Shown here one piece after another: positions 7,864-15,989 of a DNA stretch of 32,567 bases. The translations under genes and the position numbers were made by a program. The notes beneath the pieces are model-generated. The model saw only the letters and a list, made by a program, of their open reading frames with translations. It had not been told where the DNA came from and made no database searches. The stretch comes from Oscillospiraceae bacterium (GTDB taxonomy: Bacteria; Bacillota; Clostridia; Oscillospirales; CAG-382), in NCBI GenBank assembly GCA_015064625.1, contig SVRW01000023.1, positions 1 through 32,567 of the forward strand, given 5' to 3'. Each line of letters begins with the position of its first letter. Position 1 is the stretch's first letter.

Positions 7864-10331
7864 AAAACGGAGAAACAACCCAAAGCACATTTTCAGACAA
7901 AAAGTCCTTGAAGTTCTGGTCTGAACAAAGTAAATATTTTTATTATAAGCTCTCCTTTTTCCTCGCGGCAGGGATTGCAATTTTGCTTCTTTTACCTGTA
8001 ACGCTTTCAGGAGAGGGATATTTTCTGTATTACGGTGACTATAACGTTCAGCAGATTCCTTTCTATCAGCATGCTGTTGAAATGGTAAGGTCGGGAAATC
8101 TGAAATGGGATTGGGGAACGGACCTTGGCTCAGGCTTCCTCAACAATTACGCGTTTTATCTTTCCGGAAGTCCTTTCTTCTGGATAACTTGTCTTTTCCC
8201 GTCTTCAATGACGCCTTATCTTATGGCACCTATGTTTGTGTTGAAATTTGCAACAGCAAGCTTTTGTGCTTTTCTGTATCTGAAAAGGTTTGTCAAAAGG
8301 CCTGGATTTGCCTTGATTGGTGCATTGCTTTACGCTTTTTCAGGCTTTCAGGTATACAACATCTTTTTCAATCATTTCCACGATCCGGTGGCATTCTTCC
8401 CCCTTATGCTTTGGGGAATTGAAGAAACGGTTCAGAATAAGAGGAAGGGCGTTTTTGCCTTCTCTGTGGCAATTTGTGCCATGACTAACTACGTTTTCTT
8501 CGTTGGAAACTGCTTTTTCTGTGTTATTTATTTCCTTATACGTGTAGCACAGAAATCCTTTAAAATCACGTGGAAATCCTTCTTCACCTTGGCTTTTGAG
8601 GCGGTTTTGGGCTTCGTTATGTCCTTCGTTATTGTTCTTCCTGCGGTTCTTGCCGTTATGACAAACAATCGCCTTGACAGAAGCTATTCTGAATTAAAAA
8701 AAGCGCTTATTTATATGACGGGGGATAAGGTTTATTGGTTGAGATACGGTCATATCCTGCAAAGTATTTTCTTCCCGCCTGACATTCCTTCAAGAGTTAA
8801 CTTCTTCCACGGTCATACTACCCGTTGGGCTTCCAACGCGGCATGGCTTCCTTTGTTTGGAACTACGGGTGTTATTTCCTATTTCTTCTCAAAACGCAAA
8901 AAAACCTTGAAATTTATGATAGCTTTTCTGGTTATATGCGCTCTCGTTCCTTTCCTTAACAGTATTTTCGTTATGGGGAATACGGGGTATTATGCAAGAT
9001 GGATGTATATGATTGTTCTTATGATGTCCCTTGCAACAATTATTGCTCTTGATGACGATACCATAAGCTTCCGCCCAGGTATTATCGGGACGGGAATATG
9101 TGCTGCTTCAATTGCCGTTCCCGTTGCTCTTATGTGGTACAAGGACGAGAAAAAAGACGAGCTTATGAACCTTGGCAGAGGACAGATGCCAAATTGGATT
9201 TGGGTAAGTATTGCGGTTGTGGCTGTATGCCTTATTGCAACTCATATTCTTCTGAAATATTTCAGAGGTAAACAAATCTTTGTGAAAGCAACTGCAACGG
9301 TGCTTTGCGTTGTTATACTTGCTTATGGCTGGATGCATACAATGCTTGGAAGAAGCCTTGGATCAGACAGGGATTTCCTTATTGATGCCGCCATAAACGG
9401 TGAGCTTGTTTTGGAGGACGAGGAGTTTTACAGACTTGACTTCTTTAGAACAAGCAGCGGGGAGCTTGATAACCTTGGAATGTATTGGGAATATCCTACA
9501 ATTCAATGCTTTAACTCCTCGGTAAATACCTCGATTCTTGATTTTTATCCCAAGGTTGGCGTTACGAGAAACGTTGCATCCCGCCCTGAAAGTAAATATT
9601 ACGGATTGCGTTCTTTCCTTTCCGCTAAATATTCCCTTATATCCACGTCAAAGACGAAAAATCATAACACGGCAGGCTTCAGTTATTACGATACGCAGGT
9701 GTATTACACCTATTCAACCTCAAAAACTGAACGTTCGTACGATATTTACGTTAACGATTATTATATTCCTATGGGATTTACCTACACTCATTTTATGACG
9801 GAAAAAGAGTTTGAACGTGTTTCCAAGGATAACAGACATGCATTGCTTTGCAGATATCTTGTTGTACCAAACGAAGAAGCAAGCTATTACAGCCAGTTTA
9901 TGACTCAGGTCAAATACGGTGATATAGTAACCTCCCAGCTTAATGAAGAAAGCTACTTCCAGAGCTGTCTCGACAGAAAAGCGGGTGACGTTTGTCACAC
10001 GTTTGAAACTTCCACGGACGGTGCGAAGGCATCTATAAATATGGATAAGAAAAACGTTGTGTTCTTCTCTGTGCCTTATGACGACGGCTGGAGTGCATAC
10101 GTTAACGGTGAAAAGGTTGACGTTCATAAGGTTTATTACGGGTTCGTAGCAGTTGAATGTCCTGAAGGCGAATGCGACATTGAACTGAAATACGATATGC
10201 CGGGCTTAAAGCTTGGACTTGTTGCAACTGTTGCATCTATAGTAATTTTTGCAGGATATCTCTTTATTTGCAGAAAGAACAACGGGGACCACAAGCTTTT
10301 TGATAACGATTATTATGAAAAGGATATTTAA
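7860..10331 (+). CDS. yfhO: YfhO-family multi-spanning membrane protein (GT-C fold)
   Basis: The 823-residue product starts at GTG 7860, which overlaps the previous stop (GTGA) and has AGGAG six bases upstream. It carries about a dozen membrane helices over residues 25-500, then an extracytoplasmic C-terminal region and a last helix near residue 800. The first loop holds 'Y-Y-G-D-Y-N-V-Q-Q-I-P-F' with D60, the acidic residue expected for GT-C glycosyltransferases. 'D-W-G-T-D-L-G-S-G-F' and 'S-G-F-Q-V-Y-N-I-F-F-N-H-F' are typical of the family. Listeria and Bacillus homologues glycosylate lipoteichoic acid from an undecaprenyl-linked sugar; the same job here is inference. Its 3' end overlaps the KtrB-like gene by 17 bases. 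Confidence 0.87.
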   Translation: MKNGETTQSTFSDKKSLKFWSEQSKYFYYKLSFFLAAGIAILLLLPVTLSGEGYFLYYGDYNVQQIPFYQHAVEMVRSGNLKWDWGTDLGSGFLNNYAFYLSGSPFFWITCLFPSSMTPYLMAPMFVLKFATASFCAFLYLKRFVKRPGFALIGALLYAFSGFQVYNIFFNHFHDPVAFFPLMLWGIEETVQNKRKGVFAFSVAICAMTNYVFFVGNCFFCVIYFLIRVAQKSFKITWKSFFTLAFEAVLGFVMSFVIVLPAVLAVMTNNRLDRSYSELKKALIYMTGDKVYWLRYGHILQSIFFPPDIPSRVNFFHGHTTRWASNAAWLPLFGTTGVISYFFSKRKKTLKFMIAFLVICALVPFLNSIFVMGNTGYYARWMYMIVLMMSLATIIALDDDTISFRPGIIGTGICAASIAVPVALMWYKDEKKDELMNLGRGQMPNWIWVSIAVVAVCLIATHILLKYFRGKQIFVKATATVLCVVILAYGWMHTMLGRSLGSDRDFLIDAAINGELVLEDEEFYRLDFFRTSSGELDNLGMYWEYPTIQCFNSSVNTSILDFYPKVGVTRNVASRPESKYYGLRSFLSAKYSLISTSKTKNHNTAGFSYYDTQVYYTYSTSKTERSYDIYVNDYYIPMGFTYTHFMTEKEFERVSKDNRHALLCRYLVVPNEEASYYSQFMTQVKYGDIVTSQLNEESYFQSCLDRKAGDVCHTFETSTDGAKASINMDKKNVVFFSVPYDDGWSAYVNGEKVDVHKVYYGFVAVECPEGECDIELKYDMPGLKLGLVATVASIVIFAGYLFICRKNNGDHKLFDNDYYEKDI

Positions 10332-11664
10332 GGAGTCACATCCTATTTTAAGACTCTCCTTTACAAAGGTGGTCTTTTTGGGATTTGCTATTCTTGTTTT
10401 CGCGGGTGCTTTGCTTCTGATGCTTCCTTTTGCAACCGTATCGGGAGAAAGCACAACTTTCCTTGGGGCTTTATTTACCTCAACTTCGGCAACTTGCGTT
10501 ACAGGTCTTGTTGTCTACGACACGGGAACTCATTGGACTGCATTCGGTAAAGCTGTTATATTGCTTCTTATACAGATAGGCGGACTTGGGTTTGTTACAA
10601 TAGTTTCTTTGTTTTTTCTCATGATAAAGCGTGACGTTGGATTAAGACAGCGTATGATGATAATGCAGTCAACGGGCGCTTTGGAAATGGGCGGAATAAT
10701 GCCGTATATCAAGCGAATCGCAAAGGGCACGTTTCTTTGCGAAGGGATTGGAGCGTTGCTTCTTTCTACTCGGTTTATACCTCGGCTTGGACTTGTAAAA
10801 GGTATATTGTATTCTGTGTTTCATGCGGTTTCTGCTTTTTGCAATGCGGGGTTCGATCTTAACGGTGAATTCAATTCTTTTGTGGACTATAAGAACGATG
10901 CGGTTGTGAATATTACACTTGTGGCTCTTATAGTTATTGGAGGACTTGGATTTTTAGTATGGTCAGACCTTCTGAAAAACAAGCTCAGATTCAAAAAGTA
11001 CAGGCTTCATACCAAAATAGTTCTTGTTTCTTCGTTGATTCTTATTTTTGGCGGTGCGTTTTTGTTCTTTATTCTTGAAAAGAATGCATCCCTTAATGGA
11101 TTAAGTCTTTACGAAAAGATTCTGGCATCTGTTTTTCAGTCTGTAACCATGAGAACCGCAGGCTTTAACACGGTTGATCTGGGGAATTTGTCAAATGGCG
11201 GTTCGCTTTGTTGTGTTTTGCTTATGTTTGTAGGCGGAAGTCCGGGTTCAACTGCAGGTGGAATGAAAACAACAACTGTATCTATTCTTGTGCTTGCGGC
11301 GATAGCATCTGCCAGACGAAAAAAAGACGTTACGGTTTACGGAAGGCGTCTTGAGCAAAACGATGTTCTGACTGCAACAGCTGTAGGAACGTTATATATT
11401 ATGATGGCTTTCTTTGCCGTTGTGGTTATATCCGCCATAGAACCTTTCTCTATGAAAGAAATTCTTTTTGAAGTGGCTTCTGCGGAAAACACGGTAGGAG
11501 TTACTATGAATCTTACAAGAAGCTTCGGCGTGTTTTCTCAGATACTTCTCATGGCACTTATGTTTATAGGACGTATAGGCGGGCTGACGTTAGCACTTTT
11601 GTTTCTTGAGGAAGCGGATGCACCTCCTGTTTTGAGTCCTGTGGAAAAAATATTGGTAGGTTAA
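10315..11664 (+). CDS. ktrB: KtrB/TrkH-family potassium uptake channel subunit
   Basis: The 449-residue product has eight or more membrane helices and four pore loops typical of the Trk/Ktr/HKT superfamily. The filter glycines are visible: G64 in T-C-V-T-G-L, G179 in F-C-N-A-G-F, G283 in M-R-T-A-G-F and G395 in E-N-T-V-G-V. It lets K+ (or Na+-coupled K+) into the cell when paired with a KtrA/TrkA ring, and that gene follows four bases downstream. I chose ATG 10315, inside the end of yfhO, because the family starts with a short basic segment before helix 1; no strong ribosome site is present, so translation is probably coupled to yfhO. An upstream in-frame start at 10249 would add 22 unlikely residues. 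Confidence 0.92.
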   Translation: MKRIFKESHPILRLSFTKVVFLGFAILVFAGALLLMLPFATVSGESTTFLGALFTSTSATCVTGLVVYDTGTHWTAFGKAVILLLIQIGGLGFVTIVSLFFLMIKRDVGLRQRMMIMQSTGALEMGGIMPYIKRIAKGTFLCEGIGALLLSTRFIPRLGLVKGILYSVFHAVSAFCNAGFDLNGEFNSFVDYKNDAVVNITLVALIVIGGLGFLVWSDLLKNKLRFKKYRLHTKIVLVSSLILIFGGAFLFFILEKNASLNGLSLYEKILASVFQSVTMRTAGFNTVDLGNLSNGGSLCCVLLMFVGGSPGSTAGGMKTTTVSILVLAAIASARRKKDVTVYGRRLEQNDVLTATAVGTLYIMMAFFAVVVISAIEPFSMKEILFEVASAENTVGVTMNLTRSFGVFSQILLMALMFIGRIGGLTLALLFLEEADAPPVLSPVEKILVG

Positions 11665-11668
11665 CAGT

Positions 11669-12343
11669 ATGAAATCAATTTTAGTTATAGGAATGGGACG
11701 CTTCGGAAAGCTGCTGGCTTCGGAGTTTATAAATCTTGGCGACGAAGTAATGATCGTTGATGTGAACGAAAAAAAGATTAACGAATTGGCGCATATGTTT
11801 TCCGACGCACAAATTGCAGATTGTCGGAACGAGTCGGTTTTAAGGTCGTTTGGTATTGAAAATTTTGATATGTGCTTTGTAACAATTGCAGATGATTTTC
11901 AATCCTCGTTGGAAATAACGAGCTTACTTAAGGAGCTTGGGGCAAAGACGGTTGTATCTTTAGCAAAAAGCGATCCGCAGAAAAAATTTCTTGAAAAGAT
12001 AGGCGCAGACGAGGTTATTTACCTTGAACGTGATTTTGCGGAAAGTCTTGCCGTCAGATATTCCAATGATAATATTTTTGACGTTATTGAGCTTACAGAT
12101 GAATATTCCATATATGAAATTCCCATTCTGGATTCTTGGGTGGGAAAGAGCATTAAAGAGCTTGACGTTAGGGCGAAATTCAACTTGAACATTCTTGCTG
12201 TTAAGCAGGGCGGAAAATTGAATCCGTCACCGAAAGCTGGATATGTATTTAAAAATACCGATCACGTTGTGGTTCTTGGCAAGGAAGATGAGATATTTTC
12301 TCTGACTTCGAAGATAGGCTCAAATAAAAAGAAAAGAAAATGA
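11669..12343 (+). CDS. ktrA: KtrA/TrkA-family regulatory subunit (RCK_N plus RCK_C)
   Basis: The 224-residue product begins with a Rossmann nucleotide-binding motif (G-M-G-R-F-G, residues 8-13) and an acidic residue, D31, at the end of strand 2 for ribose binding. RCK_N covers about residues 1-130 and RCK_C about 140-215. A single RCK unit fits KtrA rather than the double-length TrkA of enterobacteria. KtrA rings bind ATP/ADP or NAD(H), and often c-di-AMP at RCK_C, to gate KtrB; ligand choice cannot be read from sequence here. The C-terminus ends in a lysine-rich tail. It starts four bases after the ktrB stop. Confidence 0.92.
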   Translation: MKSILVIGMGRFGKLLASEFINLGDEVMIVDVNEKKINELAHMFSDAQIADCRNESVLRSFGIENFDMCFVTIADDFQSSLEITSLLKELGAKTVVSLAKSDPQKKFLEKIGADEVIYLERDFAESLAVRYSNDNIFDVIELTDEYSIYEIPILDSWVGKSIKELDVRAKFNLNILAVKQGGKLNPSPKAGYVFKNTDHVVVLGKEDEIFSLTSKIGSNKKKRK

Positions 12344-12370
12344 TTGAAGAAAAAGCGGAGCGAGTAAAAA

Positions 12371-12949
12371 ATGAAAAATAAAAAAATACTAAGTCTGATT
12401 CTGATAATAGTAACAGCGTTGACGCTTATGACAAGCTGTTCTTCTTCGGAAAACGCAGGGAATGATATAGAAGCTCCCGAAGGAACAGTAGGCGTTACAA
12501 ACGATGCCATTCATTTTACGGTATGCTATCCACAGAATTGGGTTTGCGACAGAAATGATGGACTTGTTTCCATAAGCCCTCCCGGAGATTCCGAGAGTAA
12601 GGCAACTATTTCCGTTCACGAAAGCTCTGCTCTTTCAGAAGCAATAACTCCCGAGGATTATTGGGATAAGGCAAAAGAGGAGCTTGAAACCTCGGGAAAC
12701 AAATGTAATTTCCTCGACGGCAAGGAAAGAACTCTTGGCGGTGAAAAAGCCTGGCAGGTAACTTACGTTATTGAGGTTGGCGGAAATTCGTATAAGGTAA
12801 CGCAAGTATTCGCGTATAAATCTATGGATAAATCCCACAGAGTGTTTACCGTAACCTTTACGGGAACGGAAGACGATTACGGAAATAAGGACATAGCTTC
12901 TGCATTCAATACGATTATGAATACCTTTGCATTCAAAGCTGAAGCATAA
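12371..12949 (+). CDS. Lipoprotein with PsbP/DUF1795-like domain
   Basis: The 192-residue product has the lipobox M-T-S-C (lipidated at C23) and a Ser-rich spacer. From about residue 45 it matches the PsbP/DcrB/DUF1795 pattern: 'F-T-V-C-Y-P-Q-N-W' near the start, 'A-T-I-S-V-H-E', a central helix 'Y-W-D-K-A-K-E-E-L', then 'G-E-K-A-W-Q-V-T-Y' and a final helix ending 'I-M-N-T-F'. Proteins of this type are surface lipoproteins without known catalytic activity. GGAG at 12357-12360 supports the ATG. It follows ktrA by 27 bases with no terminator between, so co-transcription is likely; a functional link to K+ uptake is unproven. Confidence 0.8.
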   Translation: MKNKKILSLILIIVTALTLMTSCSSSENAGNDIEAPEGTVGVTNDAIHFTVCYPQNWVCDRNDGLVSISPPGDSESKATISVHESSALSEAITPEDYWDKAKEELETSGNKCNFLDGKERTLGGEKAWQVTYVIEVGGNSYKVTQVFAYKSMDKSHRVFTVTFTGTEDDYGNKDIASAFNTIMNTFAFKAEA

Positions 12950-12969
12950 GCTTTCGAAAGGAATGAATT

Positions 12970-13383
12970 ATGAAAACAAAATTTGCCATTCCCATAATAA
13001 GTATCGCTTTGGTTATAATTGCGATCATTTCTGCCGTGGTAGCGGTTAACCTTGAAAAAAATAAAAAAATCCGTCTTGATGAAACGGACGTCACTCTTTC
13101 CAATATAATAGTTGACGGAAACAAAATGAAAGTTACAATAACGTCAGCGAACTCGTTGGGAATGAAGATAACAGACAATACCTACGTTTATGAAGATGGA
13201 AAACTGAAATTCAAGCTGTACGGAAGCAAAAGTCTTGAAATTGGCAAACCTCTTACGGAAAATCAGGTTGTAACCTTGATTATAGAAGCTCCCGCCAATA
13301 TCGAGGAAGTTTATTTTATGAAGCTTGATAGCAAGGGCGAGGAAGTTGAAACGGAAAAAAGCTTTGAAAAGGGCAGAATTTAA
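12970..13383 (+). CDS. Small membrane-anchored protein of unknown function
   Basis: The 137-residue product has one N-terminal membrane helix (about residues 6-26), a short Lys-rich stretch and an extracellular beta-rich domain of about 100 residues. It has no lipobox and no clear cleavage site, so it may stay anchored. I do not recognise the family. GAAAGGAA precedes the ATG. It is the last gene of the operon starting at 7078, 20 bases after the lipoprotein gene, and is followed by a shared hairpin. Confidence 0.75.
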   Translation: MKTKFAIPIISIALVIIAIISAVVAVNLEKNKKIRLDETDVTLSNIIVDGNKMKVTITSANSLGMKITDNTYVYEDGKLKFKLYGSKSLEIGKPLTENQVVTLIIEAPANIEEVYFMKLDSKGEEVETEKSFEKGRI

Positions 13384-13405
13384 CTGAATAGTATGAACGA
13401 AAAAC

Positions 13406-13443
13406 GAGCTGTATCAATACAAAAATTCGTATTGATACAGCTC
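13406..13443. terminator. Bidirectional terminator between convergent genes
   Basis: A perfect 15-bp stem (13406-13420 with 13429-13443) has an eight-base loop. Read on the minus strand it is followed directly by GTTTTT; read on the plus strand the tail is weaker (ATCTTTT). It would end both the operon from 7078 and the leftward gene at 13449-14288. Confidence 0.82.
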
Positions 13444-13448
13444 ATCTT

Positions 13449-14288
13449 TTACCATCTCAAAGACGCCATGTTTGCTTTTTTCACAAGTGTGCCGTTACAG
13501 TAAAGTCGCATCTTTGTTGATATAAGATTATTCAGTTTGGCCTCTACGAGAATATTTTCTCCGTCTTTTTCTATTTCGCCTTTCAAGTGGATTTTTATTA
13601 CGGCAACTCCCCATTTTTGGTCAATCACTTTATCGTTGATAACAAGAGAGCAAACGTAAGGAGAATTATAAATTCTTATAACGTTTCCGCATAAGAAATA
13701 TTCAATTTTGACTTTGCCTAAATTGCTTTCGGGATTACTATACATTAGCGTTATAATAGGAACGGAAATAAATAAAACAAGAATCATTAAAACAAACGAA
13801 GTTAACAATAAAAGAGTGATAAACAGATGCTGGACGTCTGTTTTGTAGTTAGACAGGGTGATAATAGTAGAGGAGTCGTTTGACATTTCAAAAATAGCAA
13901 ACGCATTCTCGTCGGAAGCAAGACAGCTGTAATAAACGTCAAACACGTCACCTTTTTTCGGGCTTGTAATTATAGCTTCTTCAGTAGAAGTAAAGGAATA
14001 ATAATAAATTATAAAAACAGATGAATATTCTTCAAAATAAAAATGATATTCAACGTGTTTTTCAGTTTCTATTTTATCGTATTTTTCAAAGGTCATTTTA
14101 TCACAATTCAAATCCTCGAGGTTGAAATCGAGTTTTGAATAAGTTTTGACACCGTTTAAAAATGCATTGAGCGATATGGAAAGGATGTAAGAAATGGCTA
14201 TTGAAAGCACGACAATTACGATTAATGAAATTTTTTGGTCTTTCTTTATTTTTCTTTTTATATCCACACTTGATAGATTTTTTTCCAT
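13449..14288 (-). CDS. Membrane protein of unknown function, two membrane helices
   Basis: The 279-residue product has a basic cytoplasmic N-terminus, one helix at about residues 20-41, an extracytoplasmic segment (about 45-150) rich in Tyr and Glu, a second helix at about 154-182 and a C-terminal beta-rich cytoplasmic domain of about 95 residues. The layout is reminiscent of DUF3592-type proteins, but I cannot confirm a family. The ATG has AGGGGA about seven bases upstream and a promoter at 14368-14340. It is monocistronic and convergent with the 7-13 kb operon. Confidence 0.75.
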   Translation of the reverse strand: MEKNLSSVDIKRKIKKDQKISLIVIVVLSIAISYILSISLNAFLNGVKTYSKLDFNLEDLNCDKMTFEKYDKIETEKHVEYHFYFEEYSSVFIIYYYSFTSTEEAIITSPKKGDVFDVYYSCLASDENAFAIFEMSNDSSTIITLSNYKTDVQHLFITLLLLTSFVLMILVLFISVPIITLMYSNPESNLGKVKIEYFLCGNVIRIYNSPYVCSLVINDKVIDQKWGVAVIKIHLKGEIEKDGENILVEAKLNNLISTKMRLYCNGTLVKKANMASLRW

Positions 14289-14339
14289 ATATTTCCCCTA
14301 AACTTTAATAATAAAAGTCCGATAATTATTTCTGAAAGT

Positions 14340-14368
14340 AGTATATCATTTTCCATAATCAAAGTCAA
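14340..14368 (-). promoter_or_regulatory. Sigma-A promoter of the leftward membrane protein gene
   Basis: On the minus strand TTGACT (14368-14363) and TATACT (14345-14340) are 17 bases apart. Transcription should begin near 14333, about 45 bases before the ATG at 14288. Confidence 0.78.
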
Positions 14369-14522
14369 GAATGAACTGATAGAAAGTCAGTCGTTCCTTT
14401 TCGTTTACGAGAGACGGATAAGTTTCACTTCATTATTTATAATAAGTTAAAGGCTGTATTGAAGCGATTGATAGTGCACCAGTCGTTGGTTTATCAGTTA
14501 AATTTTTAATTTTCTTTATACT

Positions 14523-14548
14523 TATCTATTTCAAGTATCTATTTCAAG
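14523..14548. repeat. 13-bp perfect tandem duplication
   Basis: TATCTATTTCAAG occurs twice back to back (14523-14535, 14536-14548). It lies at the 3' end of the minus-strand coding remnant and shifts its frame: removing one copy would change the ending from '...L-L-E-I-D-T-stop' to '...L-L-E-I-D-K-Y-K-E-N-stop'. Confidence 0.9.
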
Positions 14549-14620
14549 CAAGATACGATAAATTTGTTCTTGCTCGTCTTTGGTCTTATCGGGAAGGAAT
14601 TCGTGGCGTTTTTCTATCCT
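14531..14620 (-). pseudogene. Remnant of the 3' end of an unidentified gene
   Basis: Twenty-nine codons between an in-frame TAG and TGA read like real protein: 'E-K-R-H-E-F-L-P-D-K-T-K-D' then 'E-Q-E-Q-I-Y-R-I-L-L'. There is no start codon or ribosome site, and a 13-bp tandem duplication has shifted the last codons. The family is unknown. It is probably the last trace of a deleted gene. Confidence 0.4.
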
Positions 14621-14757
14621 CTATCTACCTGACCGATGTATGTGGGGTGGCATCCAGCATCAAGTCTGGCGAGTTATATTTTTAGTTTGAATGTTTTAAA
14701 GAGGGCGGTTTTAAGCGGCTTGTCACAAATTGTTTACAATTTCATTTGCAATATGTA

Positions 14758-14786
14758 TTGACAAAGTGAAAAATTCGTGGTAAAGT
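14758..14786 (+). promoter_or_regulatory. Sigma-A promoter of the heat-shock operon
   Basis: TTGACA (14758-14763, perfect) and TAAAGT (14781-14786) are 17 bases apart, with CGTGG before the -10. The CIRCE operator starts two bases after the -10 and covers the transcription start, as expected for HrcA repression. Confidence 0.85.
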
Positions 14787-14787
14787 A

Positions 14788-14814
14788 TTAGCACTTAAGA
14801 AGAATGAGTGCTAA
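14788..14814 (+). promoter_or_regulatory. CIRCE operator (HrcA binding site)
   Basis: TTAGCACTT, nine bases, GAGTGCTAA. This matches the CIRCE consensus TTAGCACTC-N9-GAGTGCTAA with one mismatch, in the last base of the left arm. HrcA, encoded next door, binds it when free GroEL is available; the operon is thus autoregulated. Confidence 0.96.
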
Positions 14815-14916
14815 AAAATCAACAAAACAAATAGCACACATATAGTGCTGAAAATATTTGACATTGTTTATTAGCTATTTGATAGATATATGAATTTTTG
14901 GAGATAAGGAGACGGA

Positions 14917-15948
14917 ATGGAACTTAGCGACAGAAAGAAACGTATTTTAAAATCCATAATCGATGCGTACATTTCCTCGGGAGACCCCGTTGGCTCTAAG
15001 TTTCTTACAACACATTCTGATTTTACAGTTTCAAGCGCAACTATAAGAAACGAGATGAACGAGCTTGAAAATATGGGATATCTGGAACAGCCTCACACGT
15101 CGGCGGGAAGAATCCCTTCTCCCATGGGTTACAGAGCATACGTTGACGGTCTTATGGAAAGATACCGTCTTCAGCTTGAAGAAATAAAACTTCTTGACGA
15201 GCTTATGAAGTTTAAAATGGCTGAAATGGACAGCCTTATGGAAGAAGCGGGGCGAGTTCTCTCAAACATTACTGATTATACGGCGTTTACAGCCATAAGC
15301 AGACAAGGGATAACAGCAAAGCGTTTTGAAATAGTTCCAATTGATTCGGAAAACATTCTTATTGTTATGATATGTGCTGACGGAACAGTCAAAACACAGA
15401 TGACGGCACTACCCGTAAGCTTCAGCACCGAGAGCCTGAAACGGCTCGCGGAAGCTCTTAACGTTTACCTTGTTGGTATTACGGCTGATAAAATAAACCT
15501 TTCCGTTATTATGGCGGTTGAGGGCAGAGCAGGGAACGACAGTGCGCTTGTATCTTCCGTTCTTAAATGTATATACGGAATGATGAAAGCCGATAAGGAA
15601 GCAACGGTAAATTTTGCAGGAATTCCAAAGCTTCTTAATTACCCTGAATTTTCGGACGTAAGAAAAACCAGAGAGGTGTTAGAGCTTCTTGACGATAAAA
15701 AGAGCGTTTTGAAAACGGTTCTTGATTCAGAGCCTGGAAAAACGTATATACTCATTTCGGGCGAGGAGCATGATGCTGTTCCCGAAGATACCAGCTTTGT
15801 ATTCCGTCCGATTTCCGTTGACGGAGAAAGCGTTGGTGCTTTAGGCGTTATAGGTCCTCGCAGAATGAATTACAGGAAGGTTATTGCGAATCTGGAATAT
15901 ATCGCTGATAGCCTGACGGACGAAACTTTAAGAAACAATGATGAATAA
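14917..15948 (+). CDS. hrcA: Heat-inducible transcription repressor HrcA
   Basis: The 343-residue length is normal for HrcA. An N-terminal winged helix (about residues 1-75) carries the recognition sequence 'V-S-S-A-T-I-R-N-E-M-N-E-L-E' and the family pattern 'H-T-S-A-G-R-I-P'. A GAF-like central domain and a C-terminal dimerisation segment follow, ending 'R-M-N-Y-R-K-V-I-A-N-L-E-Y'. AAGGAGACGG before the ATG sets the start. It represses its own operon through the CIRCE site at 14788. The leader between promoter and gene is about 125 bases. Its stop (TAA) overlaps an alternative ATG of the next frame. Confidence 0.97.
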   Translation: MELSDRKKRILKSIIDAYISSGDPVGSKFLTTHSDFTVSSATIRNEMNELENMGYLEQPHTSAGRIPSPMGYRAYVDGLMERYRLQLEEIKLLDELMKFKMAEMDSLMEEAGRVLSNITDYTAFTAISRQGITAKRFEIVPIDSENILIVMICADGTVKTQMTALPVSFSTESLKRLAEALNVYLVGITADKINLSVIMAVEGRAGNDSALVSSVLKCIYGMMKADKEATVNFAGIPKLLNYPEFSDVRKTREVLELLDDKKSVLKTVLDSEPGKTYILISGEEHDAVPEDTSFVFRPISVDGESVGALGVIGPRRMNYRKVIANLEYIADSLTDETLRNNDE

Positions 15949-15989
15949 TGCGTTTTCAAGAAAAAGAAAATGTACGAAAGGGACAGAAA

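Larger units (their letters stand above)
14369..14757. other. Mostly non-coding gap holding decayed minus-strand coding fragments
   Basis: No intact gene is visible. On the minus strand two short frames look like former protein: 14531-14620 (see separate entry), and another to its 3' side ending near 14440 that reads '...L-T-D-K-P-T-T-G-A-L-S-I-A-S-I-Q-P-L'. Both lack starts. The rest is AT-rich, without terminators or repeats I can identify apart from the 13-bp duplication at 14523-14548. Confidence 0.4.

Noticed and set aside
14858..14886. Possible second hrcA promoter starting with a perfect TTGACA
   Set aside because: The matching -10 at 17-base spacing is GATAGA, only three of six consensus bases.
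15948..15989. Upstream ATG for grpE overlapping the hrcA stop
   Set aside because: The ATG at 15990 has a well-spaced GAAAGGGA and a typical GrpE N-terminus; the extension has neither, though coupling from 15948 remains possible.
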